Positions 10,185 through 19,631 of a DNA stretch of 64,000 nt are shown one piece after another. The notes under the pieces were generated by a model, which was not told the origin of the DNA, made no database searches, and was given only the letters and a program-made list of their open reading frames with translations. Within the stretch, counting starts at the first letter, position 1; each line of letters starts with the position of its first letter. A program made the position numbers and the translations under genes. This DNA comes from Pseudomonadota bacterium (GTDB lineage Bacteria; Pseudomonadota; Alphaproteobacteria; Acetobacterales; Acetobacteraceae). The stretch is taken from contig JAKBAV010000006.1 in the NCBI GenBank assembly GCA_021826225.1, positions 1-64,000 of the forward strand, read 5' to 3'.

Positions 10185-11120
10185 TCAGGCCGCCGTGAGC
10201 TGCAAAGGTGCCGCCACGGCGCTGTTCACCAGGCGGTAATTGGCCTGGTCGGCGAACACCGCGTGCAGCAGCTGGTTGTTCAGCGCATGCCCGGTGCGGT
10301 TGCCGATGAAGCGGCCCGAAATGGGCGCGCCGGCCAGAGCGAGGTCGCCGATCACGTCGAGCAGCTTGTGGCGGACGAACTCATCGCGGTAGCGCAGGCC
10401 CTCGGGGTTCAGCACCTTCGCGCCATCGACGACGATGGCATTGGCCAGCGATCCGCCCTGGGCGAGCCCCGCCTGACGCAGCGCCTCGATCTCGCCGCGC
10501 TGGGCGAAGGTCCGGGCCTGGGCGATCTCGGCGGCGAAACCCTCCGCCGAGAGACGGAAATGATAGGCCTGGGCGCCGATGGCCGCGGCCTCAAATTCGA
10601 TGGACAGCGAAATATCGAGCCCTGCCACGCTCTCAGTCTGCGGCCGCAATTCGGCGAAGGCGCCATTATGCTCGACCCGCACGGGGCGAAGCATTTCCAG
10701 CCGCTCGCGCAGGCCGCCATGCTCGGTCGCGCCGGCACTCTCGATCAGGAACAGGAAGGGGGCGGCGGAGCCATCGAATACCGGCAATTCCGGCGCATCC
10801 ACCTCGACCACCACATCATCGATACCGGCCGCCATCAGCGCCGCCATCAGATGCTCGACCGTGCCGATCCGGACCGCCCCGGCGCCGAGCATGGTGCAGA
10901 GCCTGGTATCCACGACATGGTCGAAACGCGCGGGGATGTCCCGCCCCAGATCCGTGCGGCGGAACACGATGCCGGCGCCGGTGGCCGCCGGTTTCAGCGC
11001 CATGTTCACCTCGGCGCCGCTATGCAGCCCGCGCCCGACCGCGCAAATCGCCGCCCTCAGCGTCCGCCGCGGGGCGGGGGCGGTGAGGGTCAGGCTGTAT
11101 CTTTCGCGCAAGGATGACAT
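10185..11120 (-). CDS. lpxC: UDP-3-O-acyl-N-acetylglucosamine deacetylase
   Basis: LpxC, 311 residues, catalyses the committed zinc-dependent step of lipid A synthesis. Zinc ligands are visible: His in TVEHLMAAL (H90), and His/Asp in VRHKLLDVIGDL (H251, D255); GHALNN (277-282) supplies the catalytic His. The FDGSAAPF segment is also diagnostic. lpxC often follows ftsZ directly; here it lies on the same strand but is separated from ftsZ by a channel gene and a divergent SDR/hydratase pair. Confidence 0.97.
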   Translation of the reverse strand: MSSLRERYSLTLTAPAPRRTLRAAICAVGRGLHSGAEVNMALKPAATGAGIVFRRTDLGRDIPARFDHVVDTRLCTMLGAGAVRIGTVEHLMAALMAAGIDDVVVEVDAPELPVFDGSAAPFLFLIESAGATEHGGLRERLEMLRPVRVEHNGAFAELRPQTESVAGLDISLSIEFEAAAIGAQAYHFRLSAEGFAAEIAQARTFAQRGEIEALRQAGLAQGGSLANAIVVDGAKVLNPEGLRYRDEFVRHKLLDVIGDLALAGAPISGRFIGNRTGHALNNQLLHAVFADQANYRLVNSAVAAPLQLTAA

Positions 11121-11218
11121 CGGGACTCCGGCAGGTTAACGGTTATTATCTACCGCGCCGCAGCACCGTGCCGCCAGTCAATCATTATTTCTGATTATTT
11201 CGTCGCAACACATTGATA

Positions 11219-12112
11219 TTACGGATTATCTCTCGGCTCGGTATCATGAAACCTGTGGTAATCGATGGTCACGTCACCCGTCTCGCTCCGGGTGATGACA
11301 TCGATGAAGCGGTGCCCGAAACGGATATCCTCGGCGCCGTACACGTGGCGGGCGGATATCGCGGCGTTCAGCGCATCATCCGTGCCGGTAAGCGTGCAGA
11401 CCAGCACATTGCCGGCCTGCGCCAGGGCGGCTGCATCCTTGCCCCAGAGTGGGCTGTCCTCAGTAATATCATGCATCACCAGCCATGACAGCGCGAAAAC
11501 CGGCGAGAAATCGCGCTCCAGCCTGAGCGGCAACATGCGGCGGATGATACCGCCATCGCCGTCATCCTCGTCATTGGTCAGCACCACGCTCATCCGCGCC
11601 GCCGAGATTTCACTGCGCCGCTCATTGGCCACCCGGAACATAAGCTTCTTCACGCCATGCATTTCGCGCACCACCAGCACCTTGCTGAAAATCACCCGCG
11701 GGCGCGGGCGCGAGAGTCGCGCGAACAATACGCCTATGGCCATGGCCGTGTTGAGCTGGCCGATGACCATGCCCGCCGTGGCGACAAGATTGGCGGTAAG
11801 CGAGACCGGGTAGATATCGCCATAGCCGGTGGTGGTGAGGGTCTGTACCGCAAAGAAGAACGCATCGCCGAAACGGCCATGGGTATTGCCGCCAAGCCCG
11901 CCGGTGATGTGCAGGATGACGGCGAACACCATGATAACGGCGAAGAAATATCCCGTCATCATGCCAAGCAGACCCGCGAAAGGCATCGTCATCAGGTTAT
12001 AATACAAATCCTGAATGCCGCGTCGCGATACGCCGCGCCGCTCGATCGCGCGCAGGGCCGCGGCCGAGAGCGGCAGGGCGCGAGGCCTGTTCCGGGATCT
12101 GGGGTGCTTCAT
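11219..12112 (-). CDS. inward-rectifier-type (KirBac-like) potassium channel
   Basis: A 297-residue protein with two membrane segments (about 45-70 and 105-130) flanking a pore helix with the filter TTTGYGD (93-99). The ~170-residue cytoplasmic domain (VLVVREMHGVKKLMFRVANERR, then LRLERDFSPVFALSWLVMHDI) matches the immunoglobulin-like Kir domain; SWLVMHDI and SPLW are typical of Kir proteins. The ATG at 12112 is preceded by GGGAGACAGC; the longer upstream open frame overlaps the divergent SDR gene. Role: K+ conductance, membrane potential or pH homeostasis (inferred). Confidence 0.93.
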   Translation of the reverse strand: MKHPRSRNRPRALPLSAAALRAIERRGVSRRGIQDLYYNLMTMPFAGLLGMMTGYFFAVIMVFAVILHITGGLGGNTHGRFGDAFFFAVQTLTTTGYGDIYPVSLTANLVATAGMVIGQLNTAMAIGVLFARLSRPRPRVIFSKVLVVREMHGVKKLMFRVANERRSEISAARMSVVLTNDEDDGDGGIIRRMLPLRLERDFSPVFALSWLVMHDITEDSPLWGKDAAALAQAGNVLVCTLTGTDDALNAAISARHVYGAEDIRFGHRFIDVITRSETGDVTIDYHRFHDTEPRDNP

Positions 12113-12245
12113 GGCTGCTGTCTCCCTGGCCGGCTGCCGGCCCACAAGTGGGAACCGTCCGGCTAGGGCCGCCTTGCACTCGCATTGACCTGCGCGGCAA
12201 GCCCACGATAGATTGTGCGACGTCAAAATCAAACTGGAAATGCTC

Positions 12246-13019
12246 ATGAAACTCGAAAATGGTTCGGCTTTGATCACCGGTGGCGCCGGTGGCTTCGGCA
12301 GCGCGACCGCCCGGCGCCTGGCCGCGCGCGGCGCCCGCGTGGTGATCGCCGATGTCGCCGATGAGCGCGGCCAGGCACTGGCCAAGGAGCTCGGCAATGG
12401 CGCCGTCTATGTCCGGACCGACATTATGGACGAATCCTCGATTGCCGCCGCCGTTGAAACTGCGGCCAATCTCGCGCCTCTGCGCGCCGCCGTCATCGCG
12501 CATGGCGGCCCGCCCGGTCCGGGGCCCGGCGGCCGGGTTATCGGGCGTGACGGCAAACGCCTGTCCGTGGCGGTATTCGCCCATTCGGTGCAGGTATTCC
12601 TCACCAGCGCCTTCGCGGTGACGAGCTATGCCGCCGAGGCCATGGCGAAGAATGAGCCGCTCGAATCCGACCAGCGCGGCGTCATCATCAACACCTCCTC
12701 GATTTCCGGCTATGAAGGCCAGCCGGGGCTGGTGCCTTACGCCGCCGCCAAAGGCGGGATCATCGGCATGACACTGACCCTGGCGCGCGATCTGGCGCCG
12801 CTTGGCATCCGCGCCATGGCGATCGCCCCCGGCACCTTCTTTACCCTGGCCTATGGGCAGATGAGCGCCGAGGAGGCGAACGCCAAATTCGCGCCGACCA
12901 TCCCTAACCCCAAGCGCATGGGCGACCCCGACGAATACGCGCAGCTCGCCGCGCATATCGTCGAGAACGACTTCCTTAACGGCACCACAATCCGGCTCGA
13001 CGGCGCGCAGCGTTTCTGA
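12246..13019 (+). CDS. SDR oxidoreductase, HSD10/3-hydroxyacyl-CoA dehydrogenase type II-like
   Basis: A 257-residue Rossmann-fold SDR: cofactor loop TGGAGGFGSA, catalytic Ser in NTSSISGYEGQ, and YAAAK as YxxxK. Overall layout and the C-terminal LNGTTIRLDGAQRF follow type II 3-hydroxyacyl-CoA dehydrogenase. Two canonical elements differ: the NxAG strand reads IAHGGPPGPG, and the region holding the tetrad Asn reads AHSVQVFLTS without Asn. The start at 12246 has GGAA a few bases upstream. The MaoC gene follows 21 nt later. Fatty-acid beta-oxidation is suggested but not certain given the altered motifs. Confidence 0.85.
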   Translation: MKLENGSALITGGAGGFGSATARRLAARGARVVIADVADERGQALAKELGNGAVYVRTDIMDESSIAAAVETAANLAPLRAAVIAHGGPPGPGPGGRVIGRDGKRLSVAVFAHSVQVFLTSAFAVTSYAAEAMAKNEPLESDQRGVIINTSSISGYEGQPGLVPYAAAKGGIIGMTLTLARDLAPLGIRAMAIAPGTFFTLAYGQMSAEEANAKFAPTIPNPKRMGDPDEYAQLAAHIVENDFLNGTTIRLDGAQRF

Positions 13020-13040
13020 CGCTGTTTCGGGGATTTCAGC

Positions 13041-13913
13041 ATGGGCAAGTATGACCATGTAATCGGCAAGGAGGTCGAGAACGGCTATTGGAGCTGGGAG
13101 TCCGACAGGGCCCTGCTCTATGCCGTGGGGGTCGGCGCCGGCCTGCCGGACCCATTGCAGGAGTTGCAGTTCACCACCGAGAACTCCCCCGGCCTGGCGC
13201 AGCAGGTGCTGCCGACCTTCATGGTGATGATGTCGGCCGGCGGCTCGTGGATCCCCTCGCTTGGCTTCGGCGAAGGCGGTTCCGCGCCGATCGGCATGGT
13301 GCATGGCGAGCAGAGCATTACCCTCGCACGTACCATTCCGCCGCGGGGCCGGGTGCATGTCTCGCGCGTGCTGGTCGATGTGTATGACAAGGGGTCAGGC
13401 GCCCTGGTGGTCACGGAAGCGCGCGTGACGCTGGCGGATACCGGCGAACATCTCGGCGTTTCGCGCATGGGCCTGTTCGTGCAGGGGCGTGGTGGTTTCG
13501 GCGGCCCGCGCACCCCGCCCGATGAGCGGCCCTGGAGCCGGCCTGAGCGCCAGCCGGACCAAATTGTCTCGCTCCCGGTCGGCCCCAACCAGTCGCTCAT
13601 CTATCGCCTCTCGGGCGACCGCACCCTGCATGGCACCGACCCGGTAAGGGCGCGCGCGGATGGCTTCGAGCGGCCGGTGTTTTTCGGGCTCGGCACCTAT
13701 GGCGTGGCCGGCCGCGCGCTGCTCATGGGGCTGTGCGAGAATGATGTAGCCCGCTTCGGCCATATTGAAGGGCGCTTCTCCAAGCCGGTTTTTCCGGGCG
13801 ACCGGCTGGATATGCATATCTGGCACAATGTTGATGGGGCGCAGTTTCAGCTCTGGGCGAATAACGAGCGCCTGGCCATGGATCGTGGCGTGTTCCGCTT
13901 CCGCAGGGCCTGA
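13041..13913 (+). CDS. MaoC-type double hotdog enoyl-CoA hydratase family protein
   Basis: A 290-residue protein with two hotdog domains, like peroxisomal-type hydratase 2. The N-terminal half has GKEVENGYWSWESDRALLYAVGVGAG; the C-terminal half has the hydratase-2 region YRLSGDRTLHGTDPVRA then GFERPVFFGLGTYG. In the usual consensus the Asp is followed five residues later by His (SGDxNPLH). Here His is four residues on, Asn-Pro is missing, and the HGL after RPIL is FGL. It follows the SDR gene and ends at a strong terminator, so the two form a bicistronic unit. Confidence 0.85.
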   Translation: MGKYDHVIGKEVENGYWSWESDRALLYAVGVGAGLPDPLQELQFTTENSPGLAQQVLPTFMVMMSAGGSWIPSLGFGEGGSAPIGMVHGEQSITLARTIPPRGRVHVSRVLVDVYDKGSGALVVTEARVTLADTGEHLGVSRMGLFVQGRGGFGGPRTPPDERPWSRPERQPDQIVSLPVGPNQSLIYRLSGDRTLHGTDPVRARADGFERPVFFGLGTYGVAGRALLMGLCENDVARFGHIEGRFSKPVFPGDRLDMHIWHNVDGAQFQLWANNERLAMDRGVFRFRRA

Positions 13914-13941
13914 CGCGGCAGCCTTACCCGCAAATAAACAA

Positions 13942-13964
13942 GGGGGGCCTGAAGCCCCCCTTTT
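13942..13964. terminator. rho-independent terminator, usable from both sides
   Basis: Perfect 7-bp stem GGGGGGC / GCCCCCC with loop CTGAA and a TTTT tail on the plus strand, following the MaoC gene. Read from the other side it follows the ftsZ stop with a T-rich tail (TTGTTTATTT), so it can end both convergent units. Confidence 0.85.
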
Positions 13965-13983
13965 CGTTGCGTAATATCGCCAA

Positions 13984-15519
13984 TTACGGGCCGCGGCGCA
14001 GGAAGGCCGGGATTTCCAGCCCGACCTCGTCGATCTGCGCCGGGCGCACGGCGGGGCGGGGCTCGGCCTGCATTTCCTGCTGAATGGCCGGCTCCTGACG
14101 GTGCGGCGGATGGGCAGGCGCGGGATTTTTGGCACCACCGCCGAAACCGAACACCGATTTGAAGATGCTGGTGCTCTTGGGCGGCTCCGGCACACGCACT
14201 GGAGCGGGTGCCACGGCATGTGTCGGCTGCGCGGGGCGCGGCATCGGCCGGGGGGCTGGCTGCGGCGCCGGGGCGGCATAGGCGGCCTCGCCTGTTATTT
14301 CCGCCGGCGAATTTTCGCTCACACCAAGCAGGATTTCATGCCCGCGATCGACGAACGCCTTAGATACCAGCGGCATGGCCGGCGGCTCCGGCACATAACC
14401 CGACTGGCGCGAAACCGGAGCGGCACCATGCTGCGCAGCATGCTGTTGATGGCCACCATGCTGATTAACGCTCTGGCCCGACACGGCGGCAGGGAAATTA
14501 ACCGGCTCGCCACCATTCACGACCTTCAGGCTCGGTATCACCTGCGGCATGGAATCGATGCCCGTGGCGACGACGGACACGCGCAACCGCCCGGCCATGG
14601 TTTCATCCATCGACATGCCGAACATGATATTGGCGTCGGCATCGACCTCTTCCTTCACGCGGTTCGCCGCCTGGTCGATTTCGAACAGGGTGACATCGGA
14701 ACTGCCGGTGATGTTGATGAGCAGGCCGCGCGCGCCCTTCATGTTGGTGTCTTCGAGCAGCGGGTTGCTGATGGCGGCTTCCGCGGCGCGGATCGCCCGG
14801 TCCTCGCCCTCGGCCTCGCCGGTGCCCATCATCGCCTTGCCCATTTCGCGCATAACGCTGCGCACGTCTGCGAAGTCCAGGTTGACCATGCCGGGCATGA
14901 CCATGAGATCGGTAACGCCGCGCACGCCCATATAGAGCACGTTATCGGCCATCTCGAAGGCTTCTTTCCAGCCGGTGCGCTCGTTTGCGACCTTGAACAG
15001 ATTCTGGTTCGGAATCACGATCAGCGTATCGACATAGGCCTGCATCTCGATGATGCCTTCCTCGGCGGCGCGCATGCGGCGTTTGCCCTCGAAAGCGAAA
15101 GGCTTCGTCACCACGCCGACGGTGAGGATATCGCGCTCGCGCGCCATGCGGGCAATGACGGGTGCGGCACCCGTGCCGGTACCACCGCCCATACCGGCGG
15201 TGATGAACACCATATGCGTGTTCTCCAGATGTCTGGCGAGATCTTCCGAGGCCTCATCAGCCGAGAGCTTGCCGACATCCGGACGGCCGCCAGCGCCATT
15301 GCCCTGGGTGAGATGCGGCCCAAGCTGGATACGCTTTTCAGCCAGCGAGCGCTGGAGCTGCTGCGCATCGGTATTGGCCACGACAAAATCTACGCCAGGC
15401 AGTTGCATCTGGATCATGTTGTTGACGGCATTGCAACCACCGCCACCTACACCAAACACCGTGATGCGCGGCGTGAAATCCGTATGGGTGGGCTTGTCGA
15501 TCGACAGGTGCAAAACCAT
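13984..15519 (-). CDS. ftsZ: cell division protein FtsZ
   Basis: Tubulin-like GTPase that forms the Z ring. The GTP-binding signature GGGTGTG is at 111-117, the N-terminal [14 protein letters not shown] at 22-35, and synergy-loop residues in [11 protein letters not shown]. At 511 residues it has a long linker (about 330-495, rich in Pro, Ala and Gln), as in many alphaproteobacteria. The C-terminal peptide [12 protein letters not shown] contacts FtsA and other partners. The ATG follows GGAGAGAAAATA. A 74-nt gap separates it from ftsA, the only real gap in the cluster. No second ftsZ is in the window. Confidence 0.98.
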   Translation of the reverse strand: MVLHLSIDKPTHTDFTPRITVFGVGGGGCNAVNNMIQMQLPGVDFVVANTDAQQLQRSLAEKRIQLGPHLTQGNGAGGRPDVGKLSADEASEDLARHLENTHMVFITAGMGGGTGTGAAPVIARMARERDILTVGVVTKPFAFEGKRRMRAAEEGIIEMQAYVDTLIVIPNQNLFKVANERTGWKEAFEMADNVLYMGVRGVTDLMVMPGMVNLDFADVRSVMREMGKAMMGTGEAEGEDRAIRAAEAAISNPLLEDTNMKGARGLLINITGSSDVTLFEIDQAANRVKEEVDADANIMFGMSMDETMAGRLRVSVVATGIDSMPQVIPSLKVVNGGEPVNFPAAVSGQSVNQHGGHQQHAAQHGAAPVSRQSGYVPEPPAMPLVSKAFVDRGHEILLGVSENSPAEITGEAAYAAPAPQPAPRPMPRPAQPTHAVAPAPVRVPEPPKSTSIFKSVFGFGGGAKNPAPAHPPHRQEPAIQQEMQAEPRPAVRPAQIDEVGLEIPAFLRRGP

Positions 15520-15542
15520 TATTTTCTCTCCTCGGCGAATAG

Positions 15543-15579
15543 CGGTAACGAACGCTTCGATTTCATGTCAAACATGTTT
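15543..15579 (-). promoter_or_regulatory. candidate ftsZ promoter with overlapping palindrome
   Basis: On the minus strand a perfect TTGACA (15566-15571) is followed after 17 nt by TTACCG (15543-15548), a poor -10. A 10-bp perfect palindrome AAACATGTTT (15570-15579) touches the -35. It lies in the ftsA-ftsZ gap, 24 nt from the ftsZ ATG at its nearest edge. Only the -35 is convincing. Confidence 0.35.
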
Positions 15580-15593
15580 TTCAGTATTCCGTG

Positions 15594-16898
15594 TCAGACG
15601 CGGTTTTTCAGGAAGTCGACCATTTTGCCGAACCATCCCTGGCCCCGCTCGGAGTCGAAATCTATGTCATGCATCGTCTGACCATCGCCGGTGGCGAAGG
15701 CCAGTAACCCGACCAGCGTGGCAAAACCAGGGCCGCTGGCCGAATCGGGCAGGCTGATGACGGGGCCCGGCCGCCCCAGGCGCACCTGGCGTTCCAGTAT
15801 CTGCGCGGCCAGCTCGCGCACGCCGCCCAACTGCGAGGCGCCACCCGTGAGCACCACGCGCGAGCCCCCTTCCCGCCCCAGCCCGGCCATCTCCAGGCGC
15901 TCCTTAACCATCTCGAAAATCTCTTCGAGGCGCGGACGGACGCAGGATATGAGATGCGAGCGCGGCACCTGCGCGATCTGGTGTTCAGCCTCGCCGACCA
16001 GGGGCACGGGCAGCAGCTCGCGCTGGTCGTCCGGCGAGCTGTGGCAGTTGCCATAAAGCGCCTTGAGCCGTTCCGCATGCGCGATGGAAGTGGACAGCCC
16101 CTTGGCGATATCGGTGGTGACGTGATGCCCACCCACCGGCAGTTGCGATGTGTAGAGGATCTGCCCCTCGGAAAACACCGCCATGGTGGTGGTGCCGCCT
16201 CCCATGTCGATCACCGTGGCGCCGAGCTCGCGCTCATCGGCCGCCAGCGTGGCAAGCCCGGCGGCGAGCGGGGCGGAAACCAGTGCCGCGATATCGAGCT
16301 CGCAGCGCGCCAGGCAGGCGGCCAGCGTACGCAATGCCGTGCTGCCGGCGTCAACCACATGCAGCTGGGCACTCAGAATATCGCAGAACAGGCCACGCGG
16401 ATCGGTCACACCGGCGGTCTCATCGGTGGCGAAGCTCAAGGGCAGCGCGTGGATCACGGCGCGGCCATCGGTATTGGCGCGCTGGCGGGCCTCGCGCACC
16501 ACGCGGCGGATGTCATCGGCCACCACCGCCCTGCCATCAACCGGCCATTGCACGTTGAACAGGCGCGATTCCGGCGTGCCGCAGGAGAGGTTGACGAGCA
16601 CGGATTTGAGTCGCGTATCGGCCTGATCCTCGGCCGCACCCACAGCCGCGCGGATCGCCTTCTCGGCCTCTTCCAGATCGACGATGCCGCCCGATTTGAT
16701 GCCCCGGCTCTTCTGCCAGCCAAAGCCCATGCAGCGCAGCCGGCCATCGGCTTCGCCGCGCCCGATCATGCAGGTGATTTTCGACGAGCCGATATCGAGC
16801 ACGCCGAACGGGCCTGAGCGAATATTTTTAACCCGCAACGGCTCCTCCGCCCGCGTCATCACATCAAGGGCCGGCGGGCGGCGCGACATGCTGTTCAT
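15594..16898 (-). CDS. ftsA: cell division protein FtsA
   Basis: An actin-fold ATPase, 434 residues, that tethers FtsZ to the membrane. The N-terminal phosphate-1 loop is FGVLDIGSSKITCMIG, followed by GFGWQKSRGIKSGGIVDLEEAE. The second phosphate motif reads ATVIDMGGGTTTMAVFSEG, and the adenosine motif RVVLTGGASQLGGV. The C terminus WFGKMVDFLKNRV is the expected amphipathic membrane-targeting helix. The ATG overlaps the ftsQ stop by 4 nt (ATGA). Confidence 0.97.
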   Translation of the reverse strand: MNSMSRRPPALDVMTRAEEPLRVKNIRSGPFGVLDIGSSKITCMIGRGEADGRLRCMGFGWQKSRGIKSGGIVDLEEAEKAIRAAVGAAEDQADTRLKSVLVNLSCGTPESRLFNVQWPVDGRAVVADDIRRVVREARQRANTDGRAVIHALPLSFATDETAGVTDPRGLFCDILSAQLHVVDAGSTALRTLAACLARCELDIAALVSAPLAAGLATLAADERELGATVIDMGGGTTTMAVFSEGQILYTSQLPVGGHHVTTDIAKGLSTSIAHAERLKALYGNCHSSPDDQRELLPVPLVGEAEHQIAQVPRSHLISCVRPRLEEIFEMVKERLEMAGLGREGGSRVVLTGGASQLGGVRELAAQILERQVRLGRPGPVISLPDSASGPGFATLVGLLAFATGDGQTMHDIDFDSERGQGWFGKMVDFLKNRV

Positions 16899-17848
16899 GG
16901 CTTGGCTCCGTTTTTCTGGTTCGTCCCGGCCGGCGGCGCGGGTGGCGCATAAGGGCGCACGATCAGCCGGCCCGGCTGGCGCAAATCAATATCCTCCACC
17001 GGGCGGTCGAGCAGCTGCATAGAGGCTTGCAACGCCGCGAGCTGGCCGATGGCGCCGGCCTCGTCACTCCCAGGCAGTTTAACAACCGCATGGTCCTTGA
17101 GGATGAGATTCCAGCGCAGCCCGTCAACATGCTGAGCGGCGACGACATGCGCCAGCACCACGGGTACGGTTTTAAGTTCCGCCAGCAGGGTGGCTGCGAA
17201 TTTCGGTGCATCGCCGCCCGAGAGCAGCAGCAGCCCGGGCTCGCGCCGCTTTGCCGCCGCCGCATCCTGATTGGCGATGACCGCGCCGTCTTTATCGATG
17301 AGCACGAATTGCACGTGACCATCCTGCATGGTCTGCCAGATGGCCAGGGCATCGCGCTCGGTGATGTCGACGACGAGCGTGCCGGGCAGCACACGCTCGA
17401 CCGTTACGCTCTGCACCGGCCCCAGCTGCGCCACGCGATTCTGCACGGCACCGAGTGAAAAACCCAGAGCCGGATCGCCGGGCTTCACGCCGATGGCGGT
17501 ATCCAGAACGGCCGGGTCCAGGCTCCCGGCGCCGTTTATCTCGACCTTGGATATACGCAGGCCGAGATCGGCGCCGAGCGTGGCCAGGCCGAAACCGGAA
17601 TGCGGTGCCACGGCGGCGGCGGGCTGCGGTGCCGCTGCGGGCAGGCTGCGGAAGAGTTCCGCGCCGATGACGAAAACCGCGCCGAGTCCGATAAGCCAGA
17701 GGCCGGGCTTCAAGGATTTACGCATCCGGCGGAGGAACAGCGTGCGTTGCGTCAGCCGGTCCTGGCGCGGCACCGGCTTCCTGCTGCGCGCGCGGCGGTG
17801 CGGCGGGGGGGCGCGCTCAAGCGGGCTCATGCTCTCTATCCGCGGCAT
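16895..17848 (-). CDS. ftsQ: cell division protein FtsQ
   Basis: A 317-residue single-pass inner-membrane divisome protein. A basic Arg/Pro-rich cytoplasmic tail (1-48) precedes a membrane segment ([19 protein letters not shown]). The POTRA domain begins at [20 protein letters not shown], and the FtsQ/DivIB beta-domain follows. The ATG at 17848 (GAGAGG upstream) overlaps the ddl 3' end by 13 nt; an ATG six codons later is a possible alternative. Position between ddl and ftsA is the classical one. Confidence 0.95.
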   Translation of the reverse strand: MPRIESMSPLERAPPPHRRARSRKPVPRQDRLTQRTLFLRRMRKSLKPGLWLIGLGAVFVIGAELFRSLPAAAPQPAAAVAPHSGFGLATLGADLGLRISKVEINGAGSLDPAVLDTAIGVKPGDPALGFSLGAVQNRVAQLGPVQSVTVERVLPGTLVVDITERDALAIWQTMQDGHVQFVLIDKDGAVIANQDAAAAKRREPGLLLLSGGDAPKFAATLLAELKTVPVVLAHVVAAQHVDGLRWNLILKDHAVVKLPGSDEAGAIGQLAALQASMQLLDRPVEDIDLRQPGRLIVRPYAPPAPPAGTNQKNGAKP

Positions 17849-18738
17849 TGCGCCCTCTCGACCATCCAGGCGCAGAGCGCCGGAAAATCCATGCCGGCAA
17901 CCGCCGCCTGCTCCGGCAAAAGAGAAGTTGGCGTCATGCCCGGCTGGGTGTTCACCTCGAGCAGCACCAGCCTGCCTGTTGCGTCATCATAACGCAAATC
18001 CGCGCGGGATGCGCCACGGCAACCCAGCGCCCGATGCGCCGCGAGTGCGACATCCTTGGCGGCCTGGGTGACCTCGTCAGGAATTTGCGCCGGCACCACA
18101 TGGCGCGAGCCACCGGGAGCATATTTCGCGTGATAATCGTAGAAATCCTCCTCGGTGAGGATTTCGGTCACGTAGAGCGCGCGGTCCTCCAGCACGCATA
18201 CGGTAAGCTCCCGGCCGGGGATGAACTGCTCGACCATTGCGGGACCGTAATTCCAGTCACGCACGATATCGGCATGGCGATTGCTGCCCGGGTGGACGAT
18301 GGAAACACCGACGGAAGACCCCTCATTCACCGGCTTCACCACGTAAGGCGGCGGCAGCGGGTCGTGGTCGGTCAGCTCGGCGATATCGACGATGCGATGC
18401 GGCGCCACAGGCAGGCCGGCGGCGGCGAACACGGCTTTCGCGGCGGCTTTGTCCATGGCCATGGCGGAGGCGCGCACGCCCGAATGCGTATAGGGAATCC
18501 CCAGATAATCCAGCACGCCCTGGATCGTGCCATCCTCGCCGAAGCGGCCATGCAAGGCGTTGAACACCACATCGGGCGGCGGGCTCAGCGCCGCGATGAG
18601 CTGGCCGAGATCCTCGCCCACCACCACGGGCACAACCTCGAACCCGGCCGTGCGTAAGGCCTCCATCACCTGCGCGCCGGAGCGGAGCGAAACTTCCCGT
18701 TCGGCGGACATCCCGCCATGCAGAACCGCGACACGCAT
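17836..18738 (-). CDS. ddl: D-alanine--D-alanine ligase
   Basis: A 300-residue ATP-grasp enzyme that makes the D-Ala-D-Ala dipeptide for MurF. Seen: [20 protein letters not shown] at the N terminus, [32 protein letters not shown] (ATP binding), and [25 protein letters not shown] with Asp, Glu and Asn metal ligands. The ATG at 18738 overlaps the murB stop by one base (TGATG); the in-frame extension upstream lies inside murB and is rejected. Confidence 0.97.
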   Translation of the reverse strand: MRVAVLHGGMSAEREVSLRSGAQVMEALRTAGFEVVPVVVGEDLGQLIAALSPPPDVVFNALHGRFGEDGTIQGVLDYLGIPYTHSGVRASAMAMDKAAAKAVFAAAGLPVAPHRIVDIAELTDHDPLPPPYVVKPVNEGSSVGVSIVHPGSNRHADIVRDWNYGPAMVEQFIPGRELTVCVLEDRALYVTEILTEEDFYDYHAKYAPGGSRHVVPAQIPDEVTQAAKDVALAAHRALGCRGASRADLRYDDATGRLVLLEVNTQPGMTPTSLLPEQAAVAGMDFPALCAWMVERAQCRG

Positions 18739-19631
18739 CAGGAATTTACTCCAATTCGCTTGATTTCCCAGCACAGCGCCGCGCCTGTCTCACGCGCCAC
18801 GCGGCGCCGCACTTCCTCGCCCAGGGCTTCCAACTCAGCGGCCGTGGCATCGCCCAGATTCAACAGAAAGTTGCAATGCAGCTCGGAAACCTGCGCGCGG
18901 CCCATAGTCAACCCGCGGCAGCCGGCGGCATCGATCAGCTCCCAGGCTTTCTGGCCATCTGGATTGGCGAAGGTCGAGCCACCCGTGCGGGCCCGCACGG
19001 GCTGCGAAGTTTCACGCCGGGTTTTGATCTCGGCCATGCGCGCGCCGATCAGCGCCGCCTCGCCGGGCCGCGCGCGCAGCCGTGCACGCACGATAACCGC
19101 ACCCGGCGGCAGATTGGCATGACGATAGGACAGGCCAAGCTCGAGTGCCGGCACACGGCGCAACTCGCCCTCGCGTGTCACCAGTTCCACCCAGTCCAGC
19201 ACCTCGGCGATATCACCGCCATAAGCACCCGCGTTCATCGCCACCGCACCCCCGATGGTGCCAGGTATACCCGACAGAAATTCCAGCCCCGCCAGCCTCG
19301 CCTCGGCGGCGTATTCCGAAACCGAAATATCCAGCGCCGCCGCCCCGGCGATCACGCCATCCGCCTCGACCACCACATCGCCAAAGCCGCGTGCCAACTT
19401 CACGACCACGCCATTAATGCCACCATCGCGGATGATGAGGTTGGAGGCCGCGCCGATCACCGTCACCGGCATCTCGGGCGGCAGATCGCGCAGAAAGGCG
19501 CAGAGATCCTCAACATCGGCCGGGCGCAGCAAAAACTCCGCCGGGCCGCCGACGCGGAACCAGGTCAGCGGGGCGAGCAGCGCGCGTTCCATCAGCCGGC
19601 CGCGTGTGGCGGGGATGATTGTGGCCATCAT
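18738..19631 (-). CDS. murB: UDP-N-acetylenolpyruvoylglucosamine reductase
   Basis: An FAD-dependent reductase, about 297 residues, that converts UDP-GlcNAc-enolpyruvate to UDP-MurNAc. Seen: [16 protein letters not shown], the FAD loop [35 protein letters not shown], and [21 protein letters not shown] with the catalytic Ser. The domain arrangement is type I or II-like and short. Start: tandem ATGs at 19631 and 19628 overlap the murC TGA; I use the first (ATGA overlap). The longer open frame upstream lies inside murC. Confidence 0.96.
   Translation of the reverse strand: MMATIIPATRGRLMERALLAPLTWFRVGGPAEFLLRPADVEDLCAFLRDLPPEMPVTVIGAASNLIIRDGGINGVVVKLARGFGDVVVEADGVIAGAAALDISVSEYAAEARLAGLEFLSGIPGTIGGAVAMNAGAYGGDIAEVLDWVELVTREGELRRVPALELGLSYRHANLPPGAVIVRARLRARPGEAALIGARMAEIKTRRETSQPVRARTGGSTFANPDGQKAWELIDAAGCRGLTMGRAQVSELHCNFLLNLGDATAAELEALGEEVRRRVARETGAALCWEIKRIGVNS

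Noticed and set aside
11997..13358. A 453-codon minus-strand open frame opposite the SDR and MaoC genes
   Set aside because: The SDR and MaoC products have clear families on the plus strand; this frame is Gly/Arg-rich shadow.
14101..15681. A 526-codon plus-strand open frame opposite ftsZ
   Set aside because: His/Arg-rich antisense frame of ftsZ with no recognisable motif.
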